Assembly: GCF_001679785.1 (NCBI RefSeq)
Contig: NZ_CP016286.1
Span: forward strand, 3,590,001-3,654,000
DNA: 64,000 nucleotides
Direction of reading: 5' to 3'
Origin: Rhizobium leguminosarum
GTDB taxonomy: Bacteria > Pseudomonadota > Alphaproteobacteria > Rhizobiales > Rhizobiaceae
Shown: one piece after another, positions 23,732 through 31,344 of the stretch
How the letters are laid out: each line of letters starts with the position of its first letter
How positions within the stretch are numbered: position 1 is the first letter of the stretch
The notes under the pieces: generated by a model
The model's database searches: none
What the model saw: the letters and a program-made list of their open reading frames with translations, nothing else
Told to the model about the DNA's origin: nothing
Program-made: the position numbers and the translations under genes

Positions 23732-25009
23732 ATGGTGCGTGTTCCCCCCGTTACCGAAAGCACCGACAGCGCCGCAAACCGCATGGTGCATGATCTCGCA
23801 GCCCTGCATTTCGAAGCGCCGCAGGCCGAGGCTCGCGCGGAGATCGGCCGGCCGGGACGCGAGCTCTGCCTCTATCCGGGCAAGCTCGGCTATGAGCTTC
23901 AGGATGAGCTCGATTTCCTTTCCAACCGGGCGATGGAACCGAACGTCTTTTTCTCGGGCCGTTTCCTCGCCCCCGCCATGCCGCGGCTCGAAGACCGGCA
24001 GGTGAACTTCGCCCTGATCCGCGACCACAATGCCGGTCGCAGCCGCATGCGCTTCCTCTTGCCGTTTTCGGTCGACAAGCCGGGCTTTGCCGTCGGCCCG
24101 TCGATCATCCGCGGCTGGTCGAACAGTTTCGGTCCGCTTGGCACGCCGCTCGTTGATGGCGAGGATGCCGCCGAAACCCTAGACAACCTCTTCGAGGGGC
24201 TGACCGCGCGTGATCTCAATCTGCCCGGCATATTGGTTCTGCCGGATCTCAGACTGAACGGTATCTTCGTGCGCATGGTCAAGGCCGTGGCGCTCAGCCG
24301 CAATCTTCCCGTCACCGTTACCAATCCCTACCTGCGCCCGATGCTGCAGAGCGAGGAAGAGGCGCCGGCCTATCTCGGCAAAACCATCTCCTCCTCGCAT
24401 ATGCGCGAGATGCGCCGCCAATGGCGCCTGCTGGAGGAACAGGGAACGGCGGTCTATACCGTCGCCCGGCAACCGCGCGAAATCCATATCCGCTTCGAGG
24501 AATTCCTGGCAATGGAAGCCGGTGGCTGGAAAGGCAAGCGGCGAAGCGCTCTCGTCACCGATCGTTATCACACGGCTTTCGCCCGCGAGGCGGTGTCGAA
24601 CCTTGCCGCCGTCGATGCCGTGCGTATTCACACGATCGATCTCAACGGCAAGGCGATCGCCGCCATCGTCGTGCTGATGATGGGCGGCGAGGCCTATACG
24701 TGGAAGACCGCCTACGACGAAAACTATGCCCGCTATTCGCCGGGCAAGCTGCTGATGAGCGAACTCACCGAATGGCATCTCGACGACGCCAATATCGTCC
24801 GCTCCGATTCCTGCGCCGTCTCGGATCATCCGATCATGAGCCGTTTCTGGCAGGAGCGCGAGGAGATGGGAACGCTGGTGATCGGGCTGACGCAGAACAG
24901 CGACCGCGACATGCGCCAGGTCACCGCCCAGCTCCACATGTACCGCAGCACCCGCAACATGGCGAAGATGCTGCGCGAAAAGATCATGTCGCTTGCCGGC
25001 CGGGGCTAA
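23732..25009 (+). CDS. CelD/BcsL-type GNAT acetyltransferase (FemAB-like fold)
   Basis: 425 residues, starting immediately after the flippase stop codon (TAGATG), so it is almost certainly translationally coupled. The C-terminal half (about 200-370) matches the Acetyltransf_6/BioF2-like group, with SSSHMREMRRQWRLLEEQG, AIAAIVVLMMGGEAYTWK and YDENYARYSPGKLL. Members act in cellulose or exopolysaccharide decoration and in amino-acyl transfer. With the flippase it suggests a two-gene unit that modifies and exports an envelope saccharide, which is inference. Confidence 0.85.
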   Translation: MVRVPPVTESTDSAANRMVHDLAALHFEAPQAEARAEIGRPGRELCLYPGKLGYELQDELDFLSNRAMEPNVFFSGRFLAPAMPRLEDRQVNFALIRDHNAGRSRMRFLLPFSVDKPGFAVGPSIIRGWSNSFGPLGTPLVDGEDAAETLDNLFEGLTARDLNLPGILVLPDLRLNGIFVRMVKAVALSRNLPVTVTNPYLRPMLQSEEEAPAYLGKTISSSHMREMRRQWRLLEEQGTAVYTVARQPREIHIRFEEFLAMEAGGWKGKRRSALVTDRYHTAFAREAVSNLAAVDAVRIHTIDLNGKAIAAIVVLMMGGEAYTWKTAYDENYARYSPGKLLMSELTEWHLDDANIVRSDSCAVSDHPIMSRFWQEREEMGTLVIGLTQNSDRDMRQVTAQLHMYRSTRNMAKMLREKIMSLAGRG

Positions 25010-25055
25010 AGCAATTCCGGTAAAAGTGCCTAGTGTTTTTGCGTCCGGAAATGCT
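25010..25055. repeat. Nested-hairpin rhizobial repeat
   Basis: AGCAATTCCGG (25010-25020) and CCGGAAATGCT (25045-25055) form an imperfect outer stem. The inside (GTAAAAGTG...GTTTTTGCGT) aligns with the repeats at 34722 and 62549. It sits between converging genes and ends next to the acyl-CoA synthetase stop. Confidence 0.65.
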
Positions 25056-26687
25056 CTACCCCTCGCTGGCGGCCCTTTCGCGCAGCAGCCGGCGGATCAC
25101 CTTGCCGGTGGTGGTCAGCGGCAATGCATCGATGAATTCCACTTCGCGCGGATATTCGTGCATCGAAAGCCGCGTCTTCACCCATTCCCTTATGTCGGCA
25201 GCCAGCGCCTCGCTTGGATGATGGCCAGGTGAAAGCACGATATAGGCCTTGACGATTTCGGTGCGCACGGCATCGGGCTTGCCGACGGCGGCGGCGAGCT
25301 GCACGGCGGGATGGCCGATCAGGCAGTCCTCGATCTCGGCCGGGCCGATGCGATATCCCGACGAGGTGATGACGTCGTCGTCGCGGCCTTCGAAGGTGAC
25401 ATAGCCCTCGGTGTCCTGCCGGCCGATATCTCCGGTGAGCAGCCAGCCTTTGACGAATTTTCGTTCCGTTGCTGCCGTATCGTCCCAGTAGCCGAGGAAC
25501 ATGACGGGATCTGGACTGGCGATGGCGATCTGGCCCGGTTCGCCGACGGGCAACTCGTCGCCCGTCTCGCTGACGATCGCAACGCGGTGCCCGGGCACCG
25601 CCCGTCCTATGGCGCCCGCCTTGGTGACGCCATAGGCAGCGCTCGACGCAAGCACGAAATTGCACTCCGTCTGGCCGTAGAATTCGTTGACGGTGATGCC
25701 GAGCGTATGCCGCGCCCATTCATAGGTCTCGCGCCCGAGCGCCTCCCCGGCCGAGCCGATGGTGCGCAGCACCAGATCATATTTCGTGCGCGGATCGGCA
25801 ACGGATCTCATCAGCCTTAGCGCCGTCGGTGGAATGAAGGCATTGCGCACCTTCATCTCGGCCATGATGCGATAGGCCATGCCGGCATCGAATTTCTGCG
25901 CCGGCGACGAAACGACGGGAATACCGAGCAGAAGGCTCGGCAGCAACGCGTTGAGCAGCCCGCCGGCCCAGGCCCAGTCGGACGGCGTCCAGACCTTGTC
26001 GCCCGGCCGCGGAAAACCCTCATGGGCGAACTGCATGCCGGGAATATGGCCGGGCAGGACCCGGTGGCCATGCAACGCGCCTTTGGGCGGCCCCGTCGTT
26101 CCCGACGTGAAGATCATCAGCGCCGGATCGTCCGGACCAGTTTTGGCGATGTCGAAGGCAGGGGGATGGCCATCCACCAGCTCGGCGAAAGCAGTCGCAT
26201 CGGCACTCGCCCCGTCGATGCTGACGATATGCTTCAACGCTGGCAGGCGTCCGCGGATCTGCCGGATGCGTTCGAGACCGAAGCCGTTGGTGATGACGGC
26301 CGCGGCACCTGCCGCCTTCAGCCGGTATTCCAGCGCCTCGACGCCGAAGAGCAGCGCCAGTGGCAGCGCGATCGCGCCGGTCTTATAGATCGCCACATGT
26401 GCGATCACCGTTTCGAAGGATTGCGGCAACAGCAAAGCGACGCGATCGCCGCGTTTGATATCCAGTGAGACGAGCGCATTTGCGAAGGCCGAGGAACGAT
26501 CGGCGAGCGCGCGATAGGTCATCGCGCGATGATCGCCGTCGGGGCTGAAGTGCTCAAGGCAGACGCGCTCCGGATCTCTCGCGGCCCAGTCGTCGCTGAC
26601 GGCGCGGCCGATATTGAAATCCTCCGGAATCCGCCAGGAGAAATCGCGATAGAGATCGTCATAGCGATCGTGGAATGGCAGTTGCAT
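25056..26687 (-). CDS. AMP-dependent acyl-CoA synthetase/ligase
   Basis: 543 residues from the ATG at 26687, which has CGGAA upstream; another ATG 36 nt earlier lacks one. It is an ANL superfamily enzyme that activates a carboxylate as acyl-AMP and then loads CoA. The P-loop-like motif is FTSGTTGPPKG (about 193-203), then EFYGQTECNFV, GRDDDVITSSGYRIGPAEIE and the C-terminal catalytic lysine in TTTGKVIRR. The PEDFNIG N-terminus resembles acetyl/medium-chain acyl-CoA synthetases of rhizobia. The substrate cannot be read from sequence. Confidence 0.92.
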   Translation of the reverse strand: MQLPFHDRYDDLYRDFSWRIPEDFNIGRAVSDDWAARDPERVCLEHFSPDGDHRAMTYRALADRSSAFANALVSLDIKRGDRVALLLPQSFETVIAHVAIYKTGAIALPLALLFGVEALEYRLKAAGAAAVITNGFGLERIRQIRGRLPALKHIVSIDGASADATAFAELVDGHPPAFDIAKTGPDDPALMIFTSGTTGPPKGALHGHRVLPGHIPGMQFAHEGFPRPGDKVWTPSDWAWAGGLLNALLPSLLLGIPVVSSPAQKFDAGMAYRIMAEMKVRNAFIPPTALRLMRSVADPRTKYDLVLRTIGSAGEALGRETYEWARHTLGITVNEFYGQTECNFVLASSAAYGVTKAGAIGRAVPGHRVAIVSETGDELPVGEPGQIAIASPDPVMFLGYWDDTAATERKFVKGWLLTGDIGRQDTEGYVTFEGRDDDVITSSGYRIGPAEIEDCLIGHPAVQLAAAVGKPDAVRTEIVKAYIVLSPGHHPSEALAADIREWVKTRLSMHEYPREVEFIDALPLTTTGKVIRRLLRERAASEG

Positions 26688-26910
26688 GGTCGGATTCCGG
26701 TAAAATGCTGCATCAGCTAACATCTTGCGGCGCGGATGTGCAAGCTGCAGCCGGAATCGACAGCAATGAGCGCGGCTCAGAAGTCTCGATCACGGATCAT
26801 TGTGCGCATGCAGCATAGATTCTTCATTTGCCGCCCTGCGACTTTGGCCATCTCGCGCTAAATCATGGAAAGCCGCCTGGGGATTATCAAATTCATCACG
26901 GAGTCGTTTC

Positions 26911-27891
26911 ATGGAATACGCAAAATTTGGCAAGACCGGTCTCGAAGTGTCGAAAATCTGCTTGGGCTGCATGACCTTCGGCGATCCCGGCCGCGGCAAT
27001 CATGCCTGGAGCCTGCGGGAAGAAGAAAGCCGGACGATGATCAAGCAGGCGATCGACCTCGGCATCAATTTCCTCGACACCGCCAACACCTATTCCAATG
27101 GTTCCTCGGAGGAGATCGTCGGCCGGGCCATAAAAGATTTCGCCAAACGCGAGGACATCGTGCTGGCGACCAAGGTGTTCAACCGCATGCGACCGGGCCC
27201 GAACGGCGCCGGCCTGTCGCGCAAGGCGATCTTCGACGAGATCGACAACAGCCTGCGTCGCCTCGGCACCGACTACGTGGATCTCTACCAGATCCACCGC
27301 TTCGACTACACGACGCCGATCGAGGAAACGCTGGAAGCGCTGCACGACGTCGTCAAATCGGGCAAGGCGCGTTATATCGGCGCCTCCTCCATGTATGCCT
27401 GGCAATTCGCCAAGGCGCTTTACGTCTCCAGGCTGAACGGCTGGACCGAATTCGTCAGCATGCAGGATCACCTGAACCTGCTCTACCGTGAGGAAGAGCG
27501 CGAAATGCTGCCGCTCTGCGAGGATCAGAAGATCGCCGTCATCCCCTGGAGCCCGCTTGCCCGCGGCCGCCTGACCCGCGACTGGGACGAGACGACGGCC
27601 CGCAGCGAGACCGACGAATTCGGCAAGACGCTCTACACGCAGTCCATCGATGCCGACCGCAAGATCGTCGGGGCCGTGGCCGAAATCGCCAAGGCCCGCA
27701 ACATCTCCCGCGCCCAGGTCGCAACTGCCTGGATCCTGCAGAAGAGTGCGGTGACCGCCCCGATCATCGGCGCGTCCAAACCGAACCACCTCACGGACGC
27801 CGTTGCCTCGCTCTCGGTCAAGCTCACCGCCGAGGAAATCGCGGCACTGGAAGCACCCTACATCCCGCACACCGTCGCCGGCTTCAAATAG
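26911..27891 (+). CDS. Aldo/keto reductase
   Basis: 326 residues from the ATG at 26911 (MEYAKFGKTGLEVSKICLG); an upstream extension to 26800 has no family character. It is an NADPH-dependent reductase with a TIM-barrel fold. The catalytic Asp and Tyr lie in FLDTANTYSNGSSEEIVGRA, the Lys in LATKVF and the His in LYQIHRFDY; the NADP-binding SRAQVATAWILQKSAVTAPI follows. The length and motifs fit the YajO/AKR general reductase group. The substrate is unknown. It converges on tetR with a shared hairpin. Confidence 0.93.
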   Translation: MEYAKFGKTGLEVSKICLGCMTFGDPGRGNHAWSLREEESRTMIKQAIDLGINFLDTANTYSNGSSEEIVGRAIKDFAKREDIVLATKVFNRMRPGPNGAGLSRKAIFDEIDNSLRRLGTDYVDLYQIHRFDYTTPIEETLEALHDVVKSGKARYIGASSMYAWQFAKALYVSRLNGWTEFVSMQDHLNLLYREEEREMLPLCEDQKIAVIPWSPLARGRLTRDWDETTARSETDEFGKTLYTQSIDADRKIVGAVAEIAKARNISRAQVATAWILQKSAVTAPIIGASKPNHLTDAVASLSVKLTAEEIAALEAPYIPHTVAGFK

Positions 27892-27933
27892 TCGCCGACC
27901 GACGTCCCGATCCTCAGGCATGTGCAAGGTAGA

Positions 27934-27955
27934 TCCCTCTCCGCACGGAGAGGGA
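27934..27955. terminator. Bidirectional hairpin terminator
   Basis: TCCCTCTCCG (27934-27943) and CGGAGAGGGA (27946-27955) form a perfect inverted repeat with a minimal loop between two converging genes. Sequences of this kind recur in many rhizobial intergenic regions. Confidence 0.6.
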
Positions 27956-27985
27956 GATCGAAACCATCGCCTTTCGCGACTGAGT

Positions 27986-28564
27986 TTATGTCTCGCTTTC
28001 AGGATCGAGCTGCCGGCGCATCGTCACCAGAAACTGCTCGGCAAGCGCTCTGTCTTCGACAGCACGGGCAAGAATGACGGCACCCATCATCGATGAGAGT
28101 GTCGTCGTCGCATTGGCGCGGCGCTCCTCTTCCGTCTCGCCGGGAACGATATCGGCAAGCGTGTCGACCAACACGGACAGCCCGTCGCTGAAGACCGCGC
28201 GGACCGCGCCGCGGCTGCGGCTGACTTCCTGGATCAGCGTTGCGAAGACACAGCTGCCGCCCGGATCGTCAACCGTGCGCCAGTGGATATAGTGGTCGAG
28301 AAGCGCTGCCAGCGGCCGGTCCGGCGATTCGGCGATATGCTCCTTCCAGCGCGTTTCGACCTTGTCGATCAGCTTGCGGCTGACCTCAAGCGCCAGGTCA
28401 TCCTTCGAACCGAAATGACCGTAGAAGCCGCCATGCGTCAGCCCCGCCGCCTTCATGATGTCGGCGACGCCGACCCCGTCGAAACCGTTTTCGCGGAAAA
28501 GCACGCCGGCAACGCTCAGGATCTTTTCGCGGTTCTCGGCAAATTTTTCGCGGCTGACCCGCAT
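27986..28564 (-). CDS. TetR family transcriptional regulator
   Basis: 192 residues from the ATG at 28564. The N-terminal helix-turn-helix is clear: REKILSVAGVLFRENGFDGV, then ADIMKAAGLTHGGFYGHFGSKDDL. The C-terminal ligand domain (about 80-190) resembles the AcrR/NemR-like group (TetR_C_6/LmrA-like), whose members often sense electrophiles or quinones. It diverges from an MFS transporter gene, with two matching palindromes between them, so it most likely represses both itself and the transporter. Confidence 0.94.
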   Translation of the reverse strand: MRVSREKFAENREKILSVAGVLFRENGFDGVGVADIMKAAGLTHGGFYGHFGSKDDLALEVSRKLIDKVETRWKEHIAESPDRPLAALLDHYIHWRTVDDPGGSCVFATLIQEVSRSRGAVRAVFSDGLSVLVDTLADIVPGETEEERRANATTTLSSMMGAVILARAVEDRALAEQFLVTMRRQLDPESET

Positions 28565-28594
28565 TTGTCGTCTCCAGAAATAGTCGCTTGACAA

Positions 28595-28623
28595 AATATA
28601 TGACGTCCATCATCAATACGCAA
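28595..28623 (-). promoter_or_regulatory. Promoter of the tetR gene
   Basis: Minus strand: TTGCGT (28623-28618), a 17-nt spacer, TATATT (28600-28595). The leader to the tetR ATG is about 25-30 nt. The first operator falls in the spacer, fitting autorepression. Confidence 0.65.
28600..28613. promoter_or_regulatory. Putative TetR operator 1
   Basis: ATGACGTCCATCAT, differing from operator 2 at two of 14 positions. It lies inside the -35/-10 spacer of the tetR promoter. Confidence 0.6.
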
Positions 28624-28628
28624 GAAAT

Positions 28629-28642
28629 ATGATGGCCATCAT
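28629..28642. promoter_or_regulatory. Putative TetR operator 2
   Basis: ATGATGGCCATCAT is a perfect 14-bp palindrome, 29 bp centre to centre from operator 1 and about 50 nt before the MFS start. It overlaps a possible -10 box TATGAT (28628-28633) on the plus strand. Confidence 0.65.
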
Positions 28643-28692
28643 GTAAATCGATCCTGTATTTCCCGAATCTGAATTCAACCGGAATCTTGCCC

Positions 28693-29988
28693 ATGGTTTC
28701 CACCGCCCTCGCCTCCACCCTCGCCCGGCGCAACATCCACTATGGCTGGGTCGTCGTTGCCGCGACCTTCCTCACCATGCTGGTCACGGCCGGTGCCATG
28801 GGCGCACCTGGCGTGCTGATCAAACCGCTGCAGGACGAATTCGGCTGGGAGACCTCGCAGATTTCCTCGGCCCTTGCGATCCGCCTGATCCTGTTCGGCT
28901 TCATGGGTCCGTTCGCCGCCGCCTTCATGAATTATTTCGGCGTGCGCAAGGTCATCGTCTTCGCACTGGCTCTGATTGGCGCGGGCTTCGTCGGTTCGTT
29001 GTTCATGACGACGCTGTGGCAGTTGCTATTGCTCTGGGGCATCGTCGTCGGCTTCGGCACGGGCCTGACGGCGATGGTGCTCGCCGCGACCGTCTCTTCC
29101 CGCTGGTTTACCAAGCACCGCGGCCTCGTCGTCGGCATGCTCTCGGCAAGCTCGGCCACCGGCCAGCTCGTCTTCCTGCCGCTGATGGCGGAGCTGACAG
29201 AACGCTACGGCTGGCGCTCGACGGTGTTTTTCGTCTGCGCCATGATCATGGTCGCAGCCCTTGCCGTGCTGGCTTTCATGCGCGACCGCCCGGCCGACCT
29301 CAACCTGCCCTCCTTCGGCGAAACGCAGGTAACGCCGCCGCCGGCAAGCACCTCGCTTGGCGTCGCGCTGATGACGCCCATCACCGTCCTCAGGGAAATC
29401 TCGAAGACCTCGACCTTCTGGATCCTCTTTGCCACCTTTTTCATCTGCGGTCTCAGCACCAACGGCCTGATCCAGACCCATTTCGTCACCCTTTGCGGCG
29501 ATTTCGGCATCGTGCCGGTGGCCGCAGCCAGCGTGCTGGCTGTCATGGGCATCTTCGATTTCTTCGGCACTATCGGTTCCGGCTGGCTGTCCGATCGCTT
29601 CGATAATCGCTGGCTGCTATTCTGGTATTACGGCCTGCGCGGCCTGTCGCTGCTCTACCTGCCCTTCAGCGATTTCAGCTTTTACGGCCTCTCCATCTTT
29701 GCCGTCTTCTACGGCCTCGACTGGATCGCCACCGTACCGCCGACCGTCAAGATCGCCGCCGACCGCTTCGGCCCTGAAAAGGTCGGCCTCGTCTTCGGCT
29801 GGGTCTTTGCCGGCCATCAGCTGGGAGCCGCCACCGCCGCCTATGGCGCCGGCCTCTCGCGCACGGAGCTTTCGAGCTACCTGCCCGCCTTCTTCGTCGC
29901 CGGCGCCTTCTGCCTGCTGGCCTCGATCCTGGCGATCACGCTGAAGAAGTCCGGCCTGAGCAACTCGGCCCCGGCCGCCGCCCATTGA
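28693..29988 (+). CDS. MFS transporter
   Basis: 431 residues from the ATG at 28693; a TTG 6 nt upstream is less likely. Twelve hydrophobic helices in two bundles of six. Family loops include GFMGPFAAAFMNYFGVRKV after helix 2 and ASSATGQLVFLPL in helix 5. The pattern fits the oxalate/formate antiporter or monocarboxylate-like MFS group. Paired with a divergent TetR gene and operators, it is probably an inducible efflux or uptake system; the substrate is unknown. Confidence 0.93.
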   Translation: MVSTALASTLARRNIHYGWVVVAATFLTMLVTAGAMGAPGVLIKPLQDEFGWETSQISSALAIRLILFGFMGPFAAAFMNYFGVRKVIVFALALIGAGFVGSLFMTTLWQLLLLWGIVVGFGTGLTAMVLAATVSSRWFTKHRGLVVGMLSASSATGQLVFLPLMAELTERYGWRSTVFFVCAMIMVAALAVLAFMRDRPADLNLPSFGETQVTPPPASTSLGVALMTPITVLREISKTSTFWILFATFFICGLSTNGLIQTHFVTLCGDFGIVPVAAASVLAVMGIFDFFGTIGSGWLSDRFDNRWLLFWYYGLRGLSLLYLPFSDFSFYGLSIFAVFYGLDWIATVPPTVKIAADRFGPEKVGLVFGWVFAGHQLGAATAAYGAGLSRTELSSYLPAFFVAGAFCLLASILAITLKKSGLSNSAPAAAH

Positions 29989-29998
29989 TATCAGACGG

Positions 29999-30025
29999 GA
30001 TCCGGCCTTGAAGCGAGGCCGGATC
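29999..30025 (+). terminator. Terminator of the MFS gene
   Basis: GATCCGGCCT (29999-30008) and AGGCCGGATC (30016-30025) form a perfect 10-bp stem with a 7-nt loop, followed by TCTCT, 11 nt after the stop codon. Confidence 0.75.
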
Positions 30026-30063
30026 TCTCTACCGGATCAGTCCGATAACTTCGTTTGCCCGTC

Positions 30064-30092
30064 TTGCGCGTGCGGGTGCTCGCATGTTAGAC
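30064..30092 (+). promoter_or_regulatory. Candidate promoter of tRNA-Leu
   Basis: TTGCGC (30064-30069), a 17-nt spacer, TTAGAC (30087-30092), ending 22 nt before the mature tRNA 5' end. The -10 box is only fair. Confidence 0.4.
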
Positions 30093-30113
30093 AGCCGCCC
30101 GTTCATATCCGTT

Positions 30114-30198
30114 GCCCCATTGGCGGAATTGGTAGACGCGCTCGACTCAAAATCGAGTTTCGAAAGAAGTGCTGGTTCGACTCCGGCATGGGGCACCA
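30114..30198 (+). tRNA. tRNA-Leu (anticodon CAA)
   Basis: 85 nt including an encoded CCA. The acceptor stem GCCCCAT (30114-30120) pairs with ATGGGGC (30188-30194), followed by discriminator A and CCA. The D-arm region TGGCGGAATTGGTAGACGCG, anticodon stem CTCGA/TCGAG with loop CTCAAAA (anticodon CAA, reading UUG), a long variable arm and the T-arm GGTTCGACTCC are all present. The long variable arm fits the class II leucine tRNAs. Confidence 0.97.
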
Positions 30199-30204
30199 GC
30201 CTAC

Positions 30205-30240
30205 GCTCTGTGAGCTTCGGCTGGGCAAGCCGAAGAGAGC
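30205..30240 (+). terminator. Hairpin directly after tRNA-Leu
   Basis: CTTCGGCT (30215-30222) and AGCCGAAG (30228-30235) pair around GGGCA, with an outer GCTCT/AGAGC stem. It probably ends or protects the tRNA transcript; no T-run follows. Confidence 0.5.
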
Positions 30241-30392
30241 AGCTAAGCGGAGGCTGTCGCGCCGTAGTTCCGTCAGGAACGAAGGCGGACCGGTTCTATA
30301 ATGCTCCGGTTAGCTGCACCATCATCTCAAATGCCTAGCCTGGCCCAAAGAGCCGATGGCCCGACGGAACGAATTTCGCATCTAAACAAAGC

Positions 30393-30680
30393 TTACTTAT
30401 TCTTCAGCAGCCACATCTTGCCGGCCATCGTGATGCCGTAGACGTCTTTTGATGCGTCGTCATCCAGGTGCCGCCTTTCGAGAAAACCCGGCTCCTTCAA
30501 CTCGCCCAACGTCTTGGCAGTGACTGACTTTATTTTCTGAGGCCGCTCTTTCCACCGGTCAGTTTTTGCGTAAGTCACTGTCGCGTTCTCGTGCGTCCAT
30601 TTATTGGCTGGCTGAGGATAAAGGTCTCCATCCCTGGCGAGTTTAAGTGCGGCGATCTGGGACGGCGTAAGCTCAATCAT
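30393..30680 (-). CDS. Hypothetical protein, 95 aa, possible winged helix
   Basis: MIELTPSQIAALKLARDGDL opens a compact, mostly hydrophilic protein. The stretch TAKTLGELKEPGFLERRHL and the ending YGITMAGKMWLLKNK have the look of a winged-helix recognition helix and wing (compare LTxxGxxxL endings), but I recognise no named family. Base composition looks clearly less GC-rich than the neighbours. It lies about 200 nt from the tRNA-Leu 3' end, a usual site for inserted DNA, yet no integrase or repeat of the tRNA end is visible. It could be a relic of transfer. Confidence 0.6.
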   Translation of the reverse strand: MIELTPSQIAALKLARDGDLYPQPANKWTHENATVTYAKTDRWKERPQKIKSVTAKTLGELKEPGFLERRHLDDDASKDVYGITMAGKMWLLKNK

Positions 30681-30849
30681 ACTAAAAGATCCTGTGCGGG
30701 CGGTGTTTGCGCTGGGAACGCGCTGTTACCAAAGGCGTGCTCATAACACCGACAGACGACTTTCACCACCGCATTGAGATATTCGTGCCACAAAAGGCGA
30801 AAACCCGGCTCGCTGGAACCGGGCTTCGTCCTTATCGCATATTTTTTCG

Positions 30850-31134
30850 TCAATTGCAGCGTCGGACCGTCCTGGTGACCTCGCCTTCGTCGGTCTGTCG
30901 GGTGACGCTCCTGGTTTCGCAGCCATTATCGCGATAGCGGCGGTGCTCACGTTCGCGCACGGCACCGAAAGTGACGCCACGCTCGCTGATGGTGATGCCG
31001 GGCCGGACCCGCTCGTGGCGATAGCCATCGTCATAGGAACGCTCCCTGACATAGACGCTGTCGGCAAGAACAGGCGCTGCAAACGAGCAGGCGGCAAGGG
31101 CCGCCACAGTACAGTTCAGGATGATCTTCCGCAT
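30850..31134 (-). CDS. Small secreted protein, unknown function
   Basis: 94 residues from the ATG at 31134, which has AGGAGA upstream. A signal peptide (about 1-24, ending PVLA-DS) precedes a short, very basic and acidic mature part rich in Arg, Glu, Asp and His (RERSYDDGYRHERVRPG, REREHRRYRDNGCETRS). Two Cys in the last part could form a disulfide. It resembles the many small periplasmic proteins of rhizobia with no assigned role. Confidence 0.75.
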   Translation of the reverse strand: MRKIILNCTVAALAACSFAAPVLADSVYVRERSYDDGYRHERVRPGITISERGVTFGAVREREHRRYRDNGCETRSVTRQTDEGEVTRTVRRCN

Positions 31135-31344
31135 GTCGTTTCTCCTTTCTTGATGAAAGGGCAACGAGGCAAGACGTAGGTGGTTCCAACATCGGTGACG
31201 GCCGGACGGTGCCGTGGACGACGTCTGCACCGCACCAGCCAGGACTGAGAACAAAGGGCCAGAACAGCGCCATCCCAAATCATCTGTTTAATTTTGTTTG
31301 CGCTTCGTCCAAAGTGGCCGCCGCTATCACAAGAGAGGGCGGAC

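Noticed and set aside
30008..30338. Plus-strand open frames covering tRNA-Leu
   Set aside because: They run through the tRNA gene and its hairpin, so coding is very unlikely.
30114..31290. Search for a duplicated tRNA-Leu 3' end (attachment site) downstream
   Set aside because: No second copy of the T-arm/acceptor segment GGTTCGACTCCGGC is visible, and no integrase gene is present, so an integrated element is not supported.
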